Shown piece by piece: positions 16,202-23,339 of a stretch of DNA of 40,557 bases; within the stretch, counting starts at the first letter, position 1; every line of letters begins with the position of its first letter. This DNA comes from a virus. The stretch lies in the IMG/VR virus record IMGVR_UViG_3300012931_000039, positions 1-40,557 of that record; one strand, 5' to 3'. The notes below the pieces were generated by a model. The model searched no databases. It had not been told where the DNA came from and saw only the letters and a list, made by a program, of their open reading frames with translations. The position numbers and the translations under genes are program-made.

Positions 16202-16566
16202 GCGGTGCGCCTCTCAGCCTCAGGCTCCGGTACGGCCGTGGGCTGGGGCATCGCGGTGGGCTGGCGCCGGCTGTTGTCGGGCAGGTAGACATGCACCTGC
16301 GTGCGGGTGCCGTCGGGCTCTGGGGCGGGCAGCGGGGACGTGTTCAGCGGGTTGCCGGCCGCCTGGACACCCACCGTGCGGTACACGGCGGCGAAGTGAG
16401 GATGGTCGGGGTCAGCCAACACGATCCTAACCGATTGCTCCACCGTGGGATCGTGCAGAAGTGCCAGCAGTTTTGCGCGCCAGGCGGAGGCCGTCTTGAC
16501 GCCGGTACGGCCGGGCAGTCCGTGCCCGCGCCGCGGGTCGTGTCCCTTGGCGAAGGGCACGCCCAC
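16198..16566 (-). CDS. Probable terminase small subunit
   Basis: A 122-aa protein immediately upstream of the large terminase and overlapping its start (ATGA). It has a basic N-terminus (KGHDPRRGHGLPGRTG), a helical middle (about 22-70) and a Pro-rich tail. The position is that of the DNA-binding small subunit, but no clear helix-turn-helix is visible. GTG 16566 is the first usable start; the frame is open for about 117 more bases upstream with a coding-like Pro/Glu-rich sequence but no ATG, GTG or TTG there. The true start may therefore be non-canonical. Confidence 0.55.
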   Translation of the reverse strand: MGVPFAKGHDPRRGHGLPGRTGVKTASAWRAKLLALLHDPTVEQSVRIVLADPDHPHFAAVYRTVGVQAAGNPLNTSPLPAPEPDGTRTQVHVYLPDNSRRQPTAMPQPTAVPEPEAERRTA

Positions 16567-16798
16567 GGTGCGTTTGACGATGGCGGTCCCCGGCTGGGGA
16601 GCCGCGGGCTCCTGGGGTTCGGGCGTGTGGGCTGGGTCGGTCAGCGGGACGGCCTGGCTGCCAAGTGGCTGTCGTGCCTACAGATAGGCTGGCGCGTGGT
16701 GGGGCCGAACGGCACCGTGTCAGCCTCCCCGAAGGGGTGGACAGCGTGCTCGCGGCGGTGGCGAGCTCCTTCGGGGTAGGAAAGATAGTGTGTTTGGG
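16567..16798 (-). promoter_or_regulatory. Intergenic leader of the late genes
   Basis: A 232-bp stretch without a convincing gene on either strand. It holds the leftward promoter at its right edge and therefore a transcribed leader of about 209 nt ahead of the small terminase. Two short hairpins lie in it: 16676-16689 (GCCTA / TAGGC) and 16727-16737 (CCCC / GGGG, loop of three). Neither has a U-tract. They could fold into a 5' leader structure. Confidence 0.5.
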
Positions 16799-16810
16799 CT
16801 AGAAGGTAAA
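16782..16810 (-). promoter_or_regulatory. Leftward sigma70-like promoter for late genes
   Basis: On the minus strand, -35 TTTACC (16805-16810) and -10 TATCTT (16782-16787) are separated by exactly 17 bp. The predicted start is near 16775. Both hexamers nearly match the other leftward promoter at 25981-26009 (TTTACT-17-TATCTT), which supports a shared promoter class. It overlaps the end of the HNH gene and faces the terminase and structural genes. Confidence 0.65.
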
Positions 16811-17107
16811 GGCCTCCGGCGGTTTGCGGACCTCGAGGTAGTGCTGCCACAGCTCGGCGCAGAGTCTAGGCAGGTCGAGCTGGTGGAGCCGCTGGAAGGT
16901 CCAGATGCCGATCCAGTGCTGCTGGCAGTGGTGAAAGTGACAGGCGGGGTAGAGGTTGCCGGGGTCGCCGGCCCGGGTGCCTCGTGCCTCAAAGTGGGCG
17001 GCTTCCGAAGGCCGGCGACCGCACACAACGCAGGGTTGGCGCCGGACCCAGGCCCGGTACTCCTCATCCGTTACCGGGCCTGGGGGTTTCGGGGCCGGGA
17101 AGATCAC
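16799..17107 (-). CDS. HNH-type zinc nuclease
   Basis: A 102-aa protein starting at GTG 17107. It has 'PCVVCGRRPSEAAHFEARG' (about 25-43), then 'GDPGNLYPACHFHHCQQH' (about 47-64). The first CxxC pair, a central His after 'SEAA', the Asn and the late Cys/His cluster fit the zinc-binding HNH fold found in phage proteins near terminase genes. Such HNH proteins can assist DNA packaging or cut recombination intermediates. It is the last gene before the late promoter and the terminase genes, which favours a packaging role (inference). Confidence 0.7.
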   Translation of the reverse strand: MIFPAPKPPGPVTDEEYRAWVRRQPCVVCGRRPSEAAHFEARGTRAGDPGNLYPACHFHHCQQHWIGIWTFQRLHQLDLPRLCAELWQHYLEVRKPPEAFTF

Positions 17108-17112
17108 CGCCG

Positions 17113-17262
17113 CTACGGGGCGATGTTGGCGGGCGTGGGGCCCCAGCTGAGGTTCTCCAGCTCGTTCAGGGCGCGCAGGGTGCGAGCCCGCTCCTCAGGG
17201 GTCATCTTGTCCATGAGGCGCTGGATGCTGCGGAAGCTCTGGCGGAACTGCTTGTCGTCCAC
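17113..17262 (-). CDS. Small hypothetical protein (49 aa)
   Basis: A short gene starting at GTG 17262, eight bases after a GGAGGA ribosome binding site, and ending at TAG 17113. The product is helical and charged, with 'IQRLMDKMTPEERARTLRAL' in the middle, a style common for small phage helical proteins. It fills the gap between the 248-aa gene and the HNH gene. No function can be assigned. Confidence 0.6.
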   Translation of the reverse strand: MDDKQFRQSFRSIQRLMDKMTPEERARTLRALNELENLSWGPTPANIAP

Positions 17263-17292
17263 GTCTGTATCCTCCGTGAAGGTGGGGGGTGT

Positions 17293-18039
17293 TTAGCCCA
17301 GGACAGTCCACTCCGGGCCGAGCCGGCGGCGCAACCACTCGGCCGTCAGCTGCGTGCCCTCTACGAGCCAGGCCGCGTTGCCGGTTTCGTACAGGGCGGC
17401 CCGCGGCGGCTCGCCGTCGCCCTTGTGGAACCGGAGCACGAACGGCGAGGTCGGCTGGGCGATCTCGGGGAACGTGCGCCACGGAGCCAGGTTCCAGGGG
17501 TTGCGGACGGCGGTGCTGCGCACGGCGGCGATGCCCGATTTGGCCTGCACTTCCTGGCTCACGCCGTCGTCCGCCACGCCGATCTCCTCCGTCTCCCGTA
17601 CGGAAGCGCAGAACGCCCGCAGCGCCTCGACGTCTCCCAGGCCCGGCGCGAAGCAGGTCAACAGCGCGATCTGCAACGCCTCCAGGCTGAGGGGGGCGTT
17701 GAACCGAAAGCCCATCGGAGATTGGGCGTAGGGCGTCTCGGCCAGGGCGTAGGTGGCGCGCAGGTGCCCGTTGATCAGTCGCGTCAGGGCGCACACTTGG
17801 CCCGGCTCGTTGACATGGACGAGCACGTCTCCCGGCGCGAGGTCAGCCCGTAGGAACGCGGCGAACGGCTCGAGGCCCAAGAACTTCACGGGCATGACCA
17901 GCTCGGGGTCCGTGTTGATGCGAGCCAGCTGGCGGTCGGCGTATTCGACGCCGCCGATGACGAACCGCTGCACGGGCACGGCCTCCCGTGTCAGCCGTTC
18001 CACGGCTTCGACCGCCGTGGCGTTCAGGGTGTCACTCAC
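17293..18039 (-). CDS. Conserved early-region phage protein
   Basis: A 248-aa soluble protein starting at ATG 18039 and overlapping the upstream gene by 8 nt. It contains 'VSQEVQAKSGIAAV', then 'NPWNLAPWRTFPEI' and 'PFVLRFHKGD' followed by 'AALYETGNAAWLVEGT' at the C-terminus. I recognise this order from phage hypothetical proteins that commonly sit beside the gene encoded just upstream here. The pair therefore looks like a conserved early module. The biochemical role is unknown. Confidence 0.6.
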   Translation of the reverse strand: MSDTLNATAVEAVERLTREAVPVQRFVIGGVEYADRQLARINTDPELVMPVKFLGLEPFAAFLRADLAPGDVLVHVNEPGQVCALTRLINGHLRATYALAETPYAQSPMGFRFNAPLSLEALQIALLTCFAPGLGDVEALRAFCASVRETEEIGVADDGVSQEVQAKSGIAAVRSTAVRNPWNLAPWRTFPEIAQPTSPFVLRFHKGDGEPPRAALYETGNAAWLVEGTQLTAEWLRRRLGPEWTVLG

Positions 18040-18388
18040 TGGAAGCCTGCCTTTCGGTAAGGGGTAGCACGCCCTGGCGCGGGTCTTGGGCTGGGTGGAC
18101 GACCGTGGCGATGGGTTGGCCGTCGCGCGTGCCGAGCCACATCACGTCACCCGTGGGCCGAGTGGCGGCCAAGACGGACTTGGCGCTGATGGCCACGGTG
18201 ACCACTTCGCGGTCCGCGTTGGGTAAGAGCACAAACTCCATGACGATGCGACGCTTGGCTTCGGCCTCGGTGTTAGGGTCGCGGATGTTGGCCAGCACGG
18301 CCTGGAGCTCGGCATCGAACTTCTCGCGAGCGGCCCCGGCGCCCAACGTGTCGAGGCTGGCAAACTGCTCAACGGCTTGGTGTTCCAC
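18032..18388 (-). CDS. Phage protein resembling annotated 'replication terminator' proteins
   Basis: A 118-aa protein starting at GTG 18388 after an AGGAGA site, overlapping the upstream gene by 20 nt. 'LGAGAAREKFDAELQAVLAN' (15-34) then 'IRDPNTEAEAKRRIVMEFVL' (35-54) matches the pattern of small phage proteins usually annotated as replication terminator protein, a name with little experimental support. The second half is beta-rich (VVTVAISAKSVLA). It pairs with the 248-aa gene downstream. Confidence 0.55.
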   Translation of the reverse strand: MEHQAVEQFASLDTLGAGAAREKFDAELQAVLANIRDPNTEAEAKRRIVMEFVLLPNADREVVTVAISAKSVLAATRPTGDVMWLGTRDGQPIATVVHPAQDPRQGVLPLTERQASSE

Positions 18389-18890
18389 GGGGGTCTCCTG
18401 AGACGAAAGGTCGTAGCGCGTGTTGGGGCACCCAATACTGCTCCTGCGAGCCAGGCCGCAGCTGGTGCCGGGGGGCGGGATAGCAGATGGCTTCGCGGGC
18501 GAACAGGGCGCCGCACACTCGGCAGGTCAGCCGGTCGGCGCCGACGAGCACGAGCACGCACAGTTTGTCGGGGTCTTCCGTGCCGTAGACGATCAAGTGG
18601 CCGCCGGGGTTGGTAGTGGCACGCACCTCGTAGCCGGCCACGTCGCCCGCGCCGAACTCGTCATCGTTCGGGCGCCAGCCAGCGAGGCCCAGGGCCCGCG
18701 CCACGGCTAACTCGCCCAGCGCCCCCACGGTGTGATGGGCGATGAGGGCGGCGACCTCGCGCTGGGGCTCCCCGTGTCCCGGTTTCAGGCCGCGGTTCAG
18801 CACCCTGCGCACGCGCTCGGCCGCGGTGTCTTCGGCCGCGCGGCGGTCCTCATCCGTCAGGCGGACCAGGAGGCCGTCAGCGGAGTCCAC
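18369..18890 (-). CDS. PD-(D/E)XK-like protein with zinc-knuckle insertion
   Basis: A 173-aa protein starting at GTG 18890 and overlapping the Nmad1-like gene by 14 nt. 'GALGELAVARAL' (E60 after G59), 'GAGDVAGYEVRATT' (D83, E88-V-R90) and 'LCVLVLVG' follow the E...D...ExK order of PD-(D/E)XK nucleases. Arg replaces the usual Lys, so activity is uncertain. CRVC (123-126) with two later Cys residues suggests a bound zinc. It lies in the modification cluster, so it could read or cut DNA depending on modification state (speculative). Confidence 0.5.
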   Translation of the reverse strand: MDSADGLLVRLTDEDRRAAEDTAAERVRRVLNRGLKPGHGEPQREVAALIAHHTVGALGELAVARALGLAGWRPNDDEFGAGDVAGYEVRATTNPGGHLIVYGTEDPDKLCVLVLVGADRLTCRVCGALFAREAICYPAPRHQLRPGSQEQYWVPQHALRPFVSGDPRGTPSR

Positions 18891-19431
18891 AGCGCGCCCC
18901 GGCTTGCCAGAGGTACATGTAGCGCCGCAGGTCGAGCAGGTCATCCAGCACGCCGGCGGGGTCCCAAAGCTGGGCTTCCAACGCCCGCAGCAGCCCGCCG
19001 TGAGTGTCCATCTGGACCCGCATGCGGTCCCACTTGCGGATTCCCACCATGTAGGCCCCCACGCCACCCCGCCGGTACCAGCTGTCGCCGTAAGTGGTCT
19101 GGCGCGCCCGCAACACGGCCACGTCCCCTCCCAGTGCCAACCCGCATTCCGCACGGTAGTCCCAACACTGAAACGCCGTCAGCCACTGGCGCGCTTCCCG
19201 CACGTACGCCCGCACGGTCGGCTCCATGTCGAGGGCGTGAAAGATGTCCCAGCCGAACTCCCGCGCCGAGATGTCCACCCGGGTCATCAGTTCCACCAGC
19301 CATCGTTCCTCGAGTGAGGGGTGTCGGCGTTCCACCCATCGCCTGACCACCCGCTCGTCGGCACGGCACAGGATCTCTACACCGCGCAGGATGCGCTCGC
19401 CCGTGGGCAACAACTCGCGTTTATGTGGCAT
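18877..19431 (-). CDS. Nucleotide modification associated domain 1-like protein (Nmad1 / DUF1599)
   Basis: A 184-aa protein starting at ATG 19431 and overlapping the end of the hydroxymethylase gene by 11 nt. The C-terminal half has 'TTYGDSWYRRGGVGAYMVGI' (112-131), KWDR (133-136), then 'LDDLLDLRRYMYLW' (162-175). This follows the DUF1599 order of Y-G-x-x-W, a K-x-x-R helix and a D-D-L-x-D-x-x-x-Y helix. That family was named for frequent linkage with DNA base modification genes, which fits this neighbourhood. Its own activity is unknown; the N-terminal ~90 residues look like an added helical domain. Confidence 0.6.
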   Translation of the reverse strand: MPHKRELLPTGERILRGVEILCRADERVVRRWVERRHPSLEERWLVELMTRVDISAREFGWDIFHALDMEPTVRAYVREARQWLTAFQCWDYRAECGLALGGDVAVLRARQTTYGDSWYRRGGVGAYMVGIRKWDRMRVQMDTHGGLLRALEAQLWDPAGVLDDLLDLRRYMYLWQAGARCGLR

Positions 19432-20527
19432 CTTCGCCCACCGGCTCGCGGGGGGTTCCCGGCTGGTACCAGGCCTGGGGCACTTCGATACCGCGGTAGT
19501 GCCGTACCAACCATTCCCCGCAGGCCAAGCGCCAGTCAGTGGCCCGACACTGACGCACGTGTTCCAGCGCCAGCGCGACGTTCTCTCGCCGCACGTCCCA
19601 GGCCCGGCGCAACGGCTGGGCCACCTCGTAGAAGTAGGGGTAAGAGTAGCCTTCCCGATCCCACGCCGGGCCTAAGAACCGCATCAGGTCCAACTCCCAA
19701 TCGGCCGTCTTGAGCCCTAGGGAGATACCGCCGTAGAACAGCGGGTAGGGATGCACCCAGCCGAGCTCGTAGGGACAGGCGGTGCGGTTGACAAACTGCT
19801 CGGCGCCCCAACGCTCGCCCCACAGCGCGGCGTACACGTGGGCGTTGGCGGTGGCGAAGTGCAGGGCGCCCACGCCCAGGGGCACGCCGGCCCGCTCAGA
19901 GATCGCCTCGGCCAACCACTCTTGGAGCATGCTGAAGTGGACGACGTTCGCCCCAAACAGTCCCCAGATCAGGTCGTGCCCGCGCGCCGTGATTAAGAGG
20001 TCGAGCCGGTCGTCCACCAACCGGCCCCACTGGTGCGAGCGGACGGTGGGCACCACGGCCAGGTTGCACGGCACGTCGCGCCCCGGGCCAGGGCCGTCGC
20101 ACCGCGGGTCCCACATGCCCAACACCACGCGCCGCTCCGTGGGGTCGGCCGCCAACCGTTCGGCCGCGGCCAACAGCTGGTCCCGGCCGAAGTGATGACG
20201 CCAGCGGTGCCCGTAGGCCCCCGCGAAGGTCACGCCGTCGTCCGAGTAGTCGGTCATGCGGCGGTTGAACTGTGCCAGCCAGGCCACGTCGTTCGAGCCG
20301 GCGAGCATCCACAACCCCTCCATCAGGTGGAAGAAGGGGTTGGCGTCCCGCACGGCGTCAAACAGCACCCGCTCCCGCGGGCGCTCCACCTCGGTGAACA
20401 GCGGGCCGGGCAGCCGCAAGACGCCACCATTCCGCGAGCCGTCTGGCTGGGCGTAGGCGTGCAACTCGATCCGCGCCACGGCGAACACCTCGTTCACGTT
20501 GCGTCCGCGTACCGTGTGCATGGGCAT
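19421..20527 (-). CDS. Thymidylate-synthase-fold dUMP hydroxymethylase (probable)
   Basis: A 368-aa protein of the TS / pyrimidine hydroxymethylase superfamily. Key positions are visible: 'FFHLMEGLWMLAG' with E70; 'RRVVLGMWDP' (132-141); 'RDVPCNLAVV' with catalytic Cys154; and 'DLLITARGHDLIWGLFGANV' with R182 and N194. The Asn in 'GAN' is the residue that reads dUMP in thymidylate synthases, where dCMP hydroxymethylases carry Asp. The substrate is therefore probably dUMP. Linkage with 5-hmdU kinase and transferase genes argues that the product is hydroxymethyl-dUMP, but plain dTMP synthesis cannot be excluded. ATG 20527 follows an AGGAGA site. Confidence 0.75.
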   Translation of the reverse strand: MPMHTVRGRNVNEVFAVARIELHAYAQPDGSRNGGVLRLPGPLFTEVERPRERVLFDAVRDANPFFHLMEGLWMLAGSNDVAWLAQFNRRMTDYSDDGVTFAGAYGHRWRHHFGRDQLLAAAERLAADPTERRVVLGMWDPRCDGPGPGRDVPCNLAVVPTVRSHQWGRLVDDRLDLLITARGHDLIWGLFGANVVHFSMLQEWLAEAISERAGVPLGVGALHFATANAHVYAALWGERWGAEQFVNRTACPYELGWVHPYPLFYGGISLGLKTADWELDLMRFLGPAWDREGYSYPYFYEVAQPLRRAWDVRRENVALALEHVRQCRATDWRLACGEWLVRHYRGIEVPQAWYQPGTPREPVGEDAT

Positions 20528-20548
20528 GAGGTCTGGTCTCCTGTCCCG

Positions 20549-21493
20549 TTAGGCCGGCAGCGTACCTGCCGGCATGAACAGCTGGCGCGGGAGGCCCTGG
20601 CCGAGCCGGGCGCGCTCGTACTTGTCCATCTCGCAAAGTGAGTGCTCGATGTCGCGCATCTCCAACGGCCGCGGTACCCAGGACGCGAGCGGCGAACCGG
20701 CGCCGTTGGCTACGGCCAGCAACTCGCGCATCTCACCCACGGGGTCAGCCGGCCGCACGTGCAGCGGCCGTCCGTGGACCCGGTTCAGGCCGCGCACGGC
20801 GCCGAGCCCCGCATGGGCCCAGGTCATGATGTCCGGCGCCCGACACAGAAGATCCGTGTGGCGCAAGTCGCTGACCACTTCATACGCCGTGAACCCCCCG
20901 CCCCAGCCTGGTAGTGCGCTCAACCAACACCAGAGTGCCAATAGGGTGCCGCACAACGACGGGGGGTCAAGACCCCACGCCAGCGTCTGGGCAATCCCGT
21001 TCAGCACCGTGTAGACGGTGTAGTAGGGCTTGTTGTTGTCCCGCGGGGCGCTCGGGTCTCGTCGCTGGACATCACCCCGCACCACGTAGGCCCCGGTGTA
21101 GACCTTCTCCCCGCGACGTGCCCGGTCGCGCATGATGTGGTAGACACGCCCGGGGTCCCAAGGCCAGGGGTATCCGATGGCCTCGAGCGTCGGCGGCCAG
21201 TTGATCGCCCGGGCGACCGCCATCGCGAACAGGACCGAGGGGTCGCCGCGATGCGGCTCGCGCCAGTGCTCCCGTATCCAGATGGTCGTTCGGTCCAGCT
21301 CGCGGAACACGTTGCAGAAACGGTAGCGTGCCAGGATCGGATCGTCCGTGTAGGCGTAACGCAGTGGCTGCCCGTTACCTATGACCGCCTCTCGTGCCGC
21401 TGGCGAGAGGTAATCCTGCCCTGCTACCCAGCGCCGGCGCAGGTAGATCGCATGCCGCTCGTTGATCCAGTCCCACAGGGCTTGGGCGTTCAC
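20549..21493 (-). CDS. 5-hmdU DNA kinase helical partner / DNA-glycosylase-like (HMUDK_hel type)
   Basis: A 314-aa helical protein starting at GTG 21493 in a GTGA overlap with the P-loop kinase. 'RFCNVFRELDRTTIWIREHW' (58-77), followed by 'FAMAVARAINWPPTLEAIG', matches the conserved start of the helical domain that accompanies 5-hydroxymethyl-dU DNA kinases and the related thymine pyrophosphorylase-like families. In several known phages this domain is fused to the kinase; here it is a separate gene translated directly after it. It probably binds DNA around the modified base. Assigned from memory of the family pattern. Confidence 0.65.
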   Translation of the reverse strand: MNAQALWDWINERHAIYLRRRWVAGQDYLSPAAREAVIGNGQPLRYAYTDDPILARYRFCNVFRELDRTTIWIREHWREPHRGDPSVLFAMAVARAINWPPTLEAIGYPWPWDPGRVYHIMRDRARRGEKVYTGAYVVRGDVQRRDPSAPRDNNKPYYTVYTVLNGIAQTLAWGLDPPSLCGTLLALWCWLSALPGWGGGFTAYEVVSDLRHTDLLCRAPDIMTWAHAGLGAVRGLNRVHGRPLHVRPADPVGEMRELLAVANGAGSPLASWVPRPLEMRDIEHSLCEMDKYERARLGQGLPRQLFMPAGTLPA

Positions 21494-22140
21494 GGGCGGC
21501 CGTCCCGGAGTATGTCCAGGAGGCCCGGCAGCGGGTCGCCGTGCGGCAGCCACCGGACCCGGCATCCATAGCTCTCGAGTTTTAGGGCGTTCTTCCTGGT
21601 GCCGCGCCACTTGTCCTCAGTGTTGGCAGGGTTCAACGGCTTGGAGACTCCCCGGGCATCCCGTCTTGCTTGGATGCGCGCCACACACAGCTCCAGTGGC
21701 GTGTCCAAAAAGGCGAAGGTGATGCCGCCGTATCCCGCCAGCCGGCGGTCGAGCTCGGCGTATCGCTTGGCGCTGACGCTCACCAGCAGCCCCTCAAACA
21801 GCACATCACCTTCGGGTGCCCAGCGTGCCACCCGGGCACAGATCTCGTCCTGCGTGGGCACCCTGTCGCAGCCACCGCACTCGTTCTCGTAGCTGCCGAT
21901 CACGAACGTCGGCCGCGGGCCGGCGCACCGGTAGGCCAGCGGCACCTGTCGCGGCGCACGCCCCGGTCGCCAGGGGTCAAGCCCGAATCCCAGCGTGAGC
22001 GACTCCGCCGGCTGGCCGTACACCTCGGGAAACGGGCCAGCCGGCGAGTACAGCGGGGCCCAGCCCCCACAGTGATCACGGTAGGCCCGCACCAGCCAGC
22101 TCTTGCCGCTGCCCGAGGTGCCCCGGATGTTGACGATCAC
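21490..22140 (-). CDS. P-loop 5-hydroxymethyl-dU DNA kinase
   Basis: A 216-aa P-loop kinase starting at ATG 22140, overlapping the upstream transferase gene by 4 nt. Walker A is GTSGSGKS (7-14) within 'MIVNIRGTSGSGKSWLVRAY', the characteristic opening of phage hmdU DNA kinases. 'PTFVIGSYENECGGCDRVPT' (77-96) contains a Cys pair, and 'GDVLFEGLLVS' and 'ITFAFLDTPLELCVARI' are the expected later strands. In characterised phages this enzyme places pyrophosphate on the 5-hydroxymethyl group in DNA, creating the leaving group that the amino acid transferase displaces. Confidence 0.75.
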   Translation of the reverse strand: MIVNIRGTSGSGKSWLVRAYRDHCGGWAPLYSPAGPFPEVYGQPAESLTLGFGLDPWRPGRAPRQVPLAYRCAGPRPTFVIGSYENECGGCDRVPTQDEICARVARWAPEGDVLFEGLLVSVSAKRYAELDRRLAGYGGITFAFLDTPLELCVARIQARRDARGVSKPLNPANTEDKWRGTRKNALKLESYGCRVRWLPHGDPLPGLLDILRDGRP

Positions 22141-23339
22141 AGCCCCAGCCCCTGCTGGAGCGCCGCCCGGGCCGCGGCGGTCCGCGCCTCACAGCCGTCG
22201 TTGAAGTCGTTGCGGAAGCAGTCCCAGTCGGCGTCCATCATGATCACCTGGCCGGTGTGGCGGTAGTGGTTCTGTTTCAGGGGGCACAGGCCGGGGTCGC
22301 CGGGGTTGTCCTCCAGCCGCAGTTGGGCGGGCAGGCGGTCCCGGCGTGCCTGCCAGAAGATGTTCAGATCCTCGTCCGGCCAGCGACGCTCCGCCCGCCG
22401 GATCCGGTCATGCAACATGTCCATGTAGACGTTCGGGTACCGCCGGTTTGGCCGGTGCCAGCTCTTGTACGTACACAAGGCTGACTCCAGCGTGAAGTAC
22501 CCCACGTCCTCTGCGCCCGGCGCCCCCACCACGATCCGACGCCGCGCCTCACGCAGCAAGGTCGCCGCCTCCTCGACCAGCCAGCCCAACACCTCCCGCG
22601 TGTACTGGCCGGCGAACCCCGTGGGGTTGCTCTCGTGCCAGTCCAGGTCGTCACGCCCCAGCACCTTGGCCAGCCCGTTGCGGTGCGATTTGCTGCCCTC
22701 CATGTCTTCCAAGAACAACTGGTTGCACTCCAACGGCAGGCCCATGATGCGCAGGTACTCCAGGTAGCTGAACGTGCTCAACCGGCCGAAGCTGAAGAAG
22801 TCGCGCCGCACCGCAGCCCAGACCGCCCGGAAGTTGGCTCGGGGGTCGGAGCTCCCGCACAGGCGGGCGAAGTAGTCCGCCTGGGCGCCCCGGGTCAGCA
22901 TCCGGTAACAGGCCACGCTGGCCACGAAGTCGCCCTTCTGATGCCGGCGGTCGGTGTCGAACTCCAGCCGCGGGTACTCCCGGCCCCACCAGTCCTCGAG
23001 GCCCGGGCTGTTCGGCGTGGGAAAGCGCCGATGGATCAGGAGGCTCGTGATGGGGTGCTGGGTATTGCCGTTGAGGAAAGCAAACCACAGGGCCTGCTCG
23101 TCGTCCCAGGCCAGGTTCTGCCGTAGGTACGGCATGAGCAGGTACACCCCACCCGGGTGCGAACGGTGCCGCAGGTGAAACTCGTAGAAGCGCAGGAACA
23201 CCTCACGCCGGTACTCCGGTCGCCGGAAGTCTTGGCCCACCCGGAGATCCGCCATTTCCGGTACCCCGGTCAGCGTGGCGTAGCGCCCCGCGGTGTCGTG
23301 CGACACCAGCGCCGGAGGCGCGTACCACAAGTCGCTCAC
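22137..23339 (-). CDS. Amino acid:DNA transferase-like protein (thymine hypermodification)
   Basis: A 400-aa protein starting at GTG 23339 in a GTGA overlap with the PLP enzyme, with GGGGAGGC ahead of it. 'FLRFYEFHLRHRSHPGGVYL' (48-67), then 'EQALWFAFLNGNTQHPITSL' (81-100) is the signature I associate with phage amino acid:DNA transferases (ADDT, of the thymine pyrophosphorylase / DNA-glycosylase-like group). Later conserved-looking parts include 'DFFSFGRLSTFSYLEYLRIM' and a final CPLKQNHYRHTGQ. The expected reaction replaces pyrophosphate on activated hmdU in DNA with an amino acid. Which amino acid is not evident. Confidence 0.65.
   Translation of the reverse strand: MSDLWYAPPALVSHDTAGRYATLTGVPEMADLRVGQDFRRPEYRREVFLRFYEFHLRHRSHPGGVYLLMPYLRQNLAWDDEQALWFAFLNGNTQHPITSLLIHRRFPTPNSPGLEDWWGREYPRLEFDTDRRHQKGDFVASVACYRMLTRGAQADYFARLCGSSDPRANFRAVWAAVRRDFFSFGRLSTFSYLEYLRIMGLPLECNQLFLEDMEGSKSHRNGLAKVLGRDDLDWHESNPTGFAGQYTREVLGWLVEEAATLLREARRRIVVGAPGAEDVGYFTLESALCTYKSWHRPNRRYPNVYMDMLHDRIRRAERRWPDEDLNIFWQARRDRLPAQLRLEDNPGDPGLCPLKQNHYRHTGQVIMMDADWDCFRNDFNDGCEARTAAARAALQQGLGL

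Noticed and set aside
16641-16850. Minus-strand 69-codon frame over the late promoter
   Set aside because: It overlaps the HNH gene end and the promoter, has no ribosome binding site and reads as unstructured noise.
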